A stretch of 64,000 nt of DNA from Berberis thunbergii (lineage: Eukaryota; Streptophyta; Magnoliopsida; Ranunculales; Berberidaceae): NCBI GenBank assembly GCA_003290165.1, contig QNQO01000536.1, forward strand, positions 310,001-374,000, in the 5' to 3' direction. Under the pieces are notes generated by a model. That model worked only from the letters and a program-made list of their open reading frames with translations. It had not been told where the DNA came from and did not search any database. This document shows positions 61,701 through 64,000 of the stretch, piece by piece. Made by a program: the position numbers and the translations under genes. Each line of letters opens with the position of its first letter. Positions within the stretch are counted from its first letter, which is position 1.

Positions 61701-62609
61701 TTAGATTCATAGGAAAATTTCACTCAGTTGTGTCTGGTAGTAAAACAATGCAAGATAAACAGCTATAATTCCTAAGTTGTGCTGTACGTGTTTGATTCAT
61801 AGGAAAATTTCCCTAAGTTGCACAACTAAGTGCTAATATTTGAATATTTCATATAAACATAGTAGAAAATGGCTTCTAGATAATATGTTTTAATTCTTCA
61901 AGTTGCCTGTGAATGACAGACTGGCGGTGGGTTAGCCGAATATGCTGTGGTGCCGGAAAACGTGACAGTCAATAGGCCTCATGAAGTATCGGCAGCTGAA
62001 GCTGCTGGGTTACCAGTGGCTGCTTTGACAGCACACCAAGCACTCACTACATCTGCAGGGATTAAGCTTGATGGTAGTGGCAAGAAAGCAAACGTTCTGA
62101 TTACGGCTGCTTCAGGTGGTGTGGGACACTATGCTGTGCAATTGGCAAAGCTAGGAAACACACATGTTACTGCTACTTGTGGAGCACGAAACATTGATTT
62201 TATCAAGAGCTTAGGGGCTGACGAGGTTCTTGACTACAAAACCCTGGATGGACAGTCTTTGAGGAGCCCTTCTAGCCAGAAATATGATGCAGTGATACAT
62301 TGTGCAACAGGAATTCCTTGGTCAACTTTCGAGCCCAACTTGAGTCAAAATGGGAAGGTGATCGATATTACTCCCGGTCCTAGTGCTATGGCAACCTGTG
62401 TGTTAAAGAAACTGACATTCTCTAAGAAACAGTTGGTGCCATTGCTTTTGGTCCCCAAGCGCCAGAACTTGGAGTACTTGGTTGGATTGATAAAGGAAGG
62501 TAAGCTTAAGACTCTGATAGATTCAAAATATCCACTGAGCAAGGCCGAAGACGGTTGGGCTAAGAGCATTGATGGTCATGCTACAGGCAAGATAATTGTG
62601 GAGCCGTAG
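31708..62609 (+). CDS. CEQORH: Chloroplast-envelope quinone oxidoreductase homologue (ceQORH-like), four exons over 30.9 kb
   Basis: Medium-chain dehydrogenase/reductase of the zeta-crystallin (NADPH quinone reductase) type. Exons are 31708-31767, 45402-45543, 55111-55202 and 61920-62609. The joined frame gives 327 aa, matching the roughly 329 aa of the Arabidopsis protein. The N-terminal GroES-like half (VEIPVPTPKKDEILLKLEA, NPVDWKIQKG) spans exons 1-3. Exon 4 carries the Rossmann half with the nucleotide-binding AASGGVG (residues 161-167). No catalytic zinc ligands are expected or seen. Arabidopsis ceQORH reaches the inner envelope without a cleavable transit peptide; the short N-terminus here agrees. 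The start is ATG 31708, with a second in-frame ATG at 31717. All junctions obey GT-AG and the frame is intact, so it appears functional despite transposon-filled introns of 13,634, 9,567 and 6,717 bp. Confidence 0.93.
31768..33237 (+). other. Oxidoreductase intron 1, 5' part
   Basis: AT-rich intronic sequence. Near 33005 it carries a Tourist-like terminus (CATCCAAACATACCCTTA) without an identified partner, next to the foldback MITE at 32756. Confidence 0.6.
32756..32943. mobile_element. Foldback MITE, 188 bp, in intron 1
   Basis: The first about 44 bp (starting CTAATTTGAGGTTCATTCA) are imperfectly complementary to the last about 44 bp. The CCACCATTAGATTTT block is exact in both arms. No coding capacity. 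Confidence 0.65.
34402..35998. mobile_element. Non-autonomous hAT element, 1,597 bp, GGTTCGG-rich type
   Basis: TIRs AGGGGTGGGCA / TGCCCACCCCT and a near-perfect target duplication ATTCAGGT / ATTCAAGT (7 of 8). Subterminal regions carry GGTTCGG and AACCGATCCGAACCG repeats rather than the GGGACGGG repeats of the copies at 7471, 13033 and 16841, so it shares their TIR but is a different subfamily. No transposase. A TAGCTCGCAGTTGTTGTTG minisatellite lies at about 35637-35710. Confidence 0.82.
35637..35710. repeat. Minisatellite, about 21-bp unit
   Basis: Three to four tandem units of GTTGTTGTTGTAGCTCGCA and variants inside the hAT element. Confidence 0.8.
36543..37969. other. Intron 1 spacer before the gypsy element
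   Basis: No coding or repeat ends recognised. Short GAAGAAG-rich and AT-rich patches only. Confidence 0.5.
37970..38392 (-). repeat. 3' LTR of the intronic gypsy element
   Basis: 423 bp, TG...CA ends. On the minus strand it carries a TATAAATA box (38177-38184). The adjacent polypurine tract (plus strand TTCTCCCCCACC, 38393-38404) marks this as the 3' LTR. Confidence 0.92.
38410..39700 (-). pseudogene. Integrase and chromodomain of the intronic gypsy element
   Basis: The zinc-binding region has CLICQQDKVEQ (about 39560). The core is 39474-39127 (MDFIVGLPASEG, with ISDRNTRFTRKFW and FHPQTDGQT), then a stop at 39127, continuing 39114-38893 to another stop. The C-terminal part 38847-38518 leads into a chromodomain (HELLVK, stop, then KGLPKSEASWE) near 38500. 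The TGA falls on the conserved tryptophan of the chromodomain aromatic cage. Confidence 0.88.
39950..41154 (-). pseudogene. Reverse transcriptase and RNase H of the intronic gypsy element
   Basis: RT spans about 41112-40336: YGAPILFQKKHDG, LCIDYRALN and MPFGLTNAPTT are clear. The catalytic box reads VVYLDNIVIYSK, where the second aspartate of the family YLDD is asparagine, which would abolish polymerase activity. A TGA at 40336-40338 replaces an expected tryptophan codon. RNase H follows (FEVHTDAFDFAISGVLMEEGHPIAFESRKL, given here as family landmarks near 40245-40160), then TAG at 40021. Confidence 0.9.
41155..42920 (-). pseudogene. gag-protease of the intronic gypsy element
   Basis: Gag opens at ATG 42920 (MSSEVNNPSIG) with a coiled-coil-rich N-terminus, has a frameshift near 42560 and a stop at 42430. 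It continues from 42372 with VWWRKRSDDVKKG and the EFKKELKRQFYSKDAQ core, a basic SK-rich linker and the zinc knuckle CFLCSGPHWVYEC (about 41850). The protease active site MVDTGADIVYM lies near 41685. A frameshift near 41175 ends the frame in a short aberrant tail. Confidence 0.88.
42959..42971 (-). promoter_or_regulatory. Primer-binding site (initiator tRNA-Met)
   Basis: Minus strand TGGTATCAGAGCC, two bases inside the 5' LTR end; the standard plant Ty3/gypsy primer site. Confidence 0.9.
42974..43411 (-). repeat. 5' LTR of the intronic gypsy element
   Basis: 438 bp with the TATAAATA box at 43186-43193 (minus). It is next to the primer site. Nearly colinear with the 3' LTR except for a small duplication near 43290. 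Confidence 0.92.
43412..43889. other. Intron 1 spacer
   Basis: AT-rich intronic sequence after the gypsy element. No recognisable feature. Confidence 0.5.
43890..44525 (+). pseudogene. LINE RT C-terminal / zf-RVT fragment (+) in intron 1
   Basis: Residues such as MIGNGLRTDFWSD (about 43910) and, in other frames, LFFSCSYSKEMLDRLLNEFG (about 44380) match the region downstream of plant LINE RT (IGNG...FW then H..F.C..S...W). Frameshifted, truncated at both ends. Confidence 0.65.
44526..45401. other. Intron 1, 3' part
   Basis: AT-rich intronic sequence leading to the exon 2 acceptor. No transposon ends recognised. Confidence 0.6.
45402..45543 (+). CDS. CEQORH: Oxidoreductase exon 2
   Basis: Acceptor TGTTGCAG, donor CTG|GTACTT, phase 1. 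It encodes HVEIPVPTPKKDEILLK through LNPVDWKIQKGLLRP to FPYIP and opens the next alanine codon. Confidence 0.93.
45544..45989 (+). other. Intron 2, 5' part
   Basis: AT-rich intronic sequence with nothing recognisable. Confidence 0.6.
45990..46850 (-). pseudogene. LINE RT C-terminal / zf-RVT fragment (-) in intron 2
   Basis: On the minus strand, frames covering about 46850-45990 read WVEQESLWRKAIAAKWF and DGKGKPKLWLHVIKG, then HVLLKCRITVKIWDKLLKDFG and VTENVEQRKQKDF. The order matches plant LINE sequence downstream of RT. Many frameshifts. Confidence 0.7.
46851..47525. other. Intron 2 spacer
   Basis: Contains a CT/GA-rich stretch at 47190-47360 with repeated GAAGAGA-type words. No gene recognised. 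Confidence 0.5.
47526..48362. mobile_element. Probable Tourist/PIF-like non-autonomous element
   Basis: Ends TAAGGATGTGTTTGATT and AATCAAACACAGCCTTA are imperfect inverted repeats of the GGNNTGTTTGATT type seen in PIF/Harbinger MITEs. Both ends have nearby TTCCATGGAA-like words. Similar words recur at 48940-49090, so the true right end could lie there. No convincing TWA duplication. Confidence 0.5.
48490..48925 (+). pseudogene. Pentatricopeptide repeat (PPR) protein fragment, decayed
   Basis: Translated blocks fit PPR motifs in order: MYGRFVSVEDARRAFDESSD, then GLWNAMI (48519-48610); NGLKPDCFTVA after a frameshift (about 48663-48697); ERDVVMWGSMISGLNQDED (about 48797-48855); and VEGVESNSTIMTSIIGCQ (about 48870-48923). 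These are the LWNAMI, LKPDxFTVA and DVVxWxSMISG signatures of PLS-type PPR proteins, normally organellar RNA-binding factors. Only about 140 residues remain, broken by stops and frameshifts. No intact PPR gene is nearby. It lies in oxidoreductase intron 2 on the same strand and is probably a retroposed or transduplicated piece. Confidence 0.72.
49470..51130 (+). pseudogene. LINE fragment (+) with endonuclease domain, split by a hAT-like element
   Basis: At 49480-49860 the endonuclease reads FHWVATYVYGPVDNN and TGGDFNVVIESNERRGL, then YTWSRNPRVPFMQG. After an 850-bp insertion (49881-50736) LINE-like sequence continues (FIPLKHDVIPSGPSPWFEHP near 50770, GTKGFRLKELK near 50860). No RT active site is visible. 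Heavily frameshifted. Confidence 0.7.
49881..50736. mobile_element. hAT-like non-autonomous element, copy 1 of the TGTAGTCAAGGC family
   Basis: Ends CAGTGTAGTCAAGGC and CGCCGTAACTACA are inverted and match the copy at 53555. The two copies share a terminal GCCTCAAGGCA-type array and a core block (50430-50620 against 54270-54440). It interrupts the LINE endonuclease. Its target duplication has decayed or the ends are trimmed. Confidence 0.7.
51131..51399. other. Intron 2 spacer
   Basis: Unassigned; a minus-strand open frame at 51191-51484 shows no family resemblance. Confidence 0.4.
51400..53007 (-). mobile_element. Short non-autonomous LTR retrotransposon, minus strand
   Basis: The right LTR 52729-53007 (TGATGGG...TACATCA) matches the shorter left copy 51400-51592 (shared CATAAACCTAATCTAGTTGG). 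Inside, a minus-strand primer site TGGTATCGGAGC (52712-52723) follows the right LTR, and a purine tract (plus TTCTCCCCTAC, 51593-51603) precedes the left LTR, giving minus orientation. The 1.1-kb interior has only a weak gag-like start (minus strand, near 52700-52540) and no pol, so it is a deleted derivative. Confidence 0.65.
52729..53007 (-). repeat. 5' LTR of the short LTR element
   Basis: 279 bp, TGAT...ATCA ends, next to the primer site. The partner at 51400-51592 lacks its outer part. Confidence 0.65.
53555..54540. mobile_element. hAT-like non-autonomous element, 986 bp, copy 2 of the TGTAGTCAAGGC family
   Basis: Inverted ends CATTGTAGTCAAGGC / GCCTTAACTACAATG with a perfect 8-bp target duplication CTTATGAA (53547-53554 and 54541-54548), as for hAT. 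Subterminal GCCTC-rich words resemble those of copy 1. An acidic, frameshifted stretch near 54100-54220 could be a transposase remnant, but I cannot support that. Confidence 0.88.
54549..55110 (+). other. Intron 2, 3' part
   Basis: AT-rich intronic sequence leading to the exon 3 acceptor. No feature recognised. Confidence 0.6.
55111..55202 (+). CDS. CEQORH: Oxidoreductase exon 3
   Basis: Acceptor AGCTCAG, donor ACT|GTGAGTG. It completes the split alanine codon, then encodes TDVSGEVVEVGSSV, FRVGDKVVS and LGHT. These are the conserved GEVVEVG and GDKV elements of the GroES-like fold. Confidence 0.93.
55203..56261 (+). other. Intron 3, 5' part
   Basis: AT-rich, with a short (AGT)n run at about 55438-55455. 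Otherwise nothing recognised. Confidence 0.6.
56262..56640 (-). pseudogene. Retrotransposon gag fragment in intron 3 (minus)
   Basis: Minus-strand frames contain a gag-core pattern: PESWLDCTEQYQLFHGIP-like residues near 56530-56480, followed by MVPLIGL and a WYSWMRR-like block. The frame is broken repeatedly. It differs from the gag at 58458, so it is a separate element. Confidence 0.5.
56641..57339. other. Intron 3 spacer
   Basis: No confident homology. A proline-rich PPRAH-like frame at its left edge may belong to the gag fragment. Confidence 0.4.
57340..58930 (-). pseudogene. Ty3/gypsy gag-protease fragment in intron 3 (minus)
   Basis: The gag core, 58805-58458, is open for 115 codons (DLPIFNEQFYIEDFLDWI, KLMACKLRSGASTWWDHL, KRRFLPLDYEQQLYQYL). 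A CCHC knuckle with the spacing CX2CX4HX4C lies near 58015-57975, interrupted by one stop. The post-protease motif AHMILGRPWPFDKG lies near 57520. No LTR, RT or integrase was found next to it, so only the front of the element remains. Confidence 0.78.
58931..60316. other. Intron 3 spacer with a GT microsatellite
   Basis: Mostly AT-rich unassigned sequence. A (GT/GC)n-type microsatellite lies at about 60128-60161. Confidence 0.6.
60317..60595. repeat. Direct duplication in intron 3, period about 170 bp
   Basis: About 100 bp containing AAATAAGACAAAACAACATTGAG and TTTGCCCAAAAT (words shown in part) occur near 60325-60425 and again near 60495-60595, roughly 88% alike by eye. Confidence 0.8.
60692..60790 (+). 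mobile_element. tRNA-derived SINE in intron 3
   Basis: Same family as the copy at 15494: GGTAGCCCGGTTAGTTGGC box A region, a diverged box B (GAGTTCTATACCC) and a short A-rich end. No clear target duplication, so older. Confidence 0.65.
60791..61635. other. Intron 3 spacer
   Basis: AT-rich. A 55-60-bp direct similarity (ACCTAAGCC...ATAATTTATTTGAAGCC) occurs at about 60880 and 61000. No coding homology. Confidence 0.5.
61639..61820. repeat. Tandem duplication, two units of about 91 bp, 100 bp before exon 4
   Basis: Two adjacent copies beginning GTCTGGTAGTAAAACAATG (about 61640 and 61730) and ending at AGTTG. They differ at about ten positions. Confidence 0.85.
61920..62609 (+). CDS. CEQORH: Oxidoreductase exon 4 (229 residues and stop)
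   Basis: Acceptor AATGACAG at 61912-61919. It encodes TGGGLAEYAVVPENV, the nucleotide-binding TAASGGVGHYAVQLAK, LGADEVLDYKT, VIDITPGPSAM and the C-terminal DGHATGKIIVEP, with TAG at 62607-62609. No disruption is seen. Confidence 0.95.
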   Translation, partial: TGGGLAEYAVVPENVTVNRPHEVSAAEAAGLPVAALTAHQALTTSAGIKLDGSGKKANVLITAASGGVGHYAVQLAKLGNTHVTATCGARNIDFIKSLGADEVLDYKTLDGQSLRSPSSQKYDAVIHCATGIPWSTFEPNLSQNGKVIDITPGPSAMATCVLKKLTFSKKQLVPLLLVPKRQNLEYLVGLIKEGKLKTLIDSKYPLSKAEDGWAKSIDGHATGKIIVEP

Positions 62610-63211
62610 TACGTAGTTGATCTCACTGGAAGATATTGTTCTTGCTGGATCTTGCCTCTGCTTCGAAAACTTAGCAACATTTACCTGTATTGTGCACTGA
62701 TTGTGTAGATAAATTTGTTAATCTGAACTTGTTCAACTTCAACTAAATTATTTTATGAATGCTCATGTAACTGTGTGTAACAATGTAATGAAGTATTGGT
62801 AAATGCTTTCTATCATTGTTGCATTTTCACCATACAGCCAGGATTAAATTCTTCTTATCTTCAATTATCTCATTTGACTTTTTTTAATGAAAGCAAGCAC
62901 GACGATGAAAAAGTTGATGAGACGATGAAACATTGGAGGAACACAAGATCATGTCAAAAATAGCTTTCAATCCAATAAGTTTTATTATATCTATCCGTTT
63001 GGTACTTTCCTATCCCATGGCCAACATGATTGATCCATCATCTCCTCTAACTGAGCTACAAAATACAATTCAATTAATATATCCGTCTTTGGAATTGATC
63101 AGAATCGGATTTTCCAATCCAACTTGCAATCTTATATATGAATGAATGTGAATACTTAACAAACCAATTAATATGATTTGCTAGTTTTGGGGCTCTGCTG
63201 AAGCAGTGTTA
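62610..63211 (+). other. Oxidoreductase 3' UTR and convergent intergenic spacer
   Basis: The likely 3' UTR runs about 200-250 bp. No canonical AATAAA is evident; the region around 62745-62820 has TAATGAA and TTATGAAT words. The rest is an unassigned spacer toward the actin 3' end. Confidence 0.6.
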
Positions 63212-63459
63212 GTTTGCTGAAGGTACTCGAGAGTGATTTGCTTGCTTTATTGCTATTATAAATAACATGAAAAGCTCACAAGGCAAAACCAAAACTTTAG
63301 CTCAAACCAAAACATCTATAACAACAAATCCTAGATTGCTGAAGGTACTTGATAGTGATTTGCTTGTTTTATTGCTAGTATAAATAACATGAAAAGCTCA
63401 CAAGGCAAAACCAAAACTGTTAGCTCATATAAACCTAAAAATCTATAACAACAAATCCA
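63212..63459. repeat. Tandem duplication (2 x about 122 bp) in the actin 3' flank
   Basis: Two copies (63212-63333 and 63334-63459), each starting TTGCTGAAGGTACT and ending ATAACAACAAATCC. On the minus strand each contains AATAAA (63246-63251 and 63368-63373), so the actin transcript may have two equivalent poly(A) signals. Confidence 0.85.
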
Positions 63460-63591
63460 GTTTGACTAATAACACTTATAATGAACTGCACAAACGCAGC
63501 AAACAAACATACAAACAATCTTATGAATTGTGAGAGAGAGCTCAAAAAATGGAAACAACATATTATTGGGTTTCCCTGTATCAAGGATGGA

Positions 63592-63657
63592 TTAGAAGCA
63601 TTTCCTGTGAACAATTGATGGCCCAGACTCATCATACTCTGCCTTCGAAATCCACAT
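63592..63657 (-). CDS. ACT: Actin terminal exon
   Basis: Acceptor GATGCAG precedes ATGTGGATTTCG on the minus strand. 21 codons and TAA, ending in the conserved HRKCF. Confidence 0.97.
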   Translation of the reverse strand: MWISKAEYDESGPSIVHRKCF

Positions 63658-64000
63658 CTGCATCCACCAATTACACGACATTTTCAAAGTCGGGCATCTA
63701 TCAATCAACATTTTTGAATATTAAATAGCAATACAAAAACACATTACCTGCTGGAAAGTGCTAAGCGATGCTAAAATGGAACCTCCAATCCACACACTGT
63801 ACTTCCTCTCCGGAGGAGCCACCACCTTGATCTTCATACTGCTTGGAGCCAATGCAGTGATTTCCTTGCTCATCCTATCCGCAATGCCAGGGAACATAGT
63901 AGAACCCCCACTGAGGACGATGTTGCCATATAAATCCTTTCTGATATCAACATCACATTTCATGATAGAGTTGTATGTTGTCTCATGTATGCCAACAGCT
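63592..64000 (-). CDS. ACT: Actin, C-terminal part (last two exons), truncated by window end
   Basis: Cytoskeletal ATPase that forms microfilaments. Minus-strand exons 64000-63748 and 63657-63592 are joined by a 90-bp GT-AG intron (63747-63658). The first gives [19 protein letters not shown] through the hinge-region [14 protein letters not shown] and [15 protein letters not shown] to FQQ. The last encodes 21 residues ([21 protein letters not shown]) and TAA at 63594-63592. These correspond to about residues 273-377 of the usual 377-residue plant actin. The intron near codon 356 is the normal plant actin position. Sequence is intact. It faces the oxidoreductase gene tail to tail, about 980 bp apart. 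Confidence 0.97.
63748..64000 (-). CDS. ACT: Actin penultimate exon (partial)
   Basis: Runs off the window at 64000. Ends CAGCAG|GTAATG on the minus strand (donor at 63747). Encodes 84 complete residues. Confidence 0.97.

Noticed and set aside
1..64000. CRISPR array, phage or bacterial defence system
   Set aside because: No regularly spaced direct repeats of that type and no bacterial gene organisation; all features are plant nuclear.

Overview
The window is nuclear DNA from a flowering plant, almost certainly a eudicot. It carries GT-AG introns, a multi-exon callose synthase, a plant-type actin and a chloroplast-envelope quinone oxidoreductase homologue. These sit in AT-rich sequence full of Ty3/gypsy, LINE, hAT, Mutator-like and SINE copies. 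Nothing looks bacterial, organellar or CRISPR-like. I cannot name the species.

Host genes. (1) 484-3610 (+): the last six exons of a callose synthase of the many-intron class; the gene begins upstream of the window. (2) 31708-62609 (+): a complete four-exon gene for a ceQORH-like quinone oxidoreductase (327 aa, 984 coding bases), stretched over 30.9 kb by introns of 13.6, 9.6 and 6.7 kb packed with transposable elements. (3) 63592-64000 (-): the last two exons of an actin gene, convergent with the oxidoreductase and cut by the window end. A PPR pseudogene fragment lies inside oxidoreductase intron 2.

Transposon layout. 4144-9056: degenerate Ty3/gypsy chromovirus (+) whose 3' LTR is split by a 1.5-kb hAT element. 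9135-9970: a second hAT family with a SINE inside it. 10289-11791: Mutator-like element with about 600-bp terminal inverted repeats, a perfect 9-bp target duplication and a SINE in its loop. 12230-13800: sequence rich in a short ATGGTAGGCA-like motif, interrupted by a 572-bp hAT MITE. 16020-23744: a nested stack, in which an old gypsy gag-pol is split by a hAT element and then by a Tat-like gypsy element, itself split by a solo LTR. 23745-26570: 3'-truncated LINE (-). 29283-31470: hAT-like MITE, a CCA-rich block and a long inverted repeat just upstream of the oxidoreductase. Intron 1 holds a 3.3-kb TIR element with a hAT inside and a structurally complete but mutated gypsy element (-, 37970-43411). 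Intron 2 holds LINE pieces, the PPR fragment, two copies of one hAT family and a short LTR element. Intron 3 holds gypsy gag fragments, a SINE and tandem duplications.

I found no evidence of an undescribed enzymatic or defence system. The most notable points are the transposon-stretched but coding-intact oxidoreductase gene, the long inverted repeats (one beside a promoter), an apparent GC-AG intron in the callose synthase gene, a cluster of one hAT family with clear 8-bp target duplications, and a tandem duplication that doubles a putative poly(A) signal downstream of the actin gene. Intron boundaries were placed by eye from splice consensus and family similarity.
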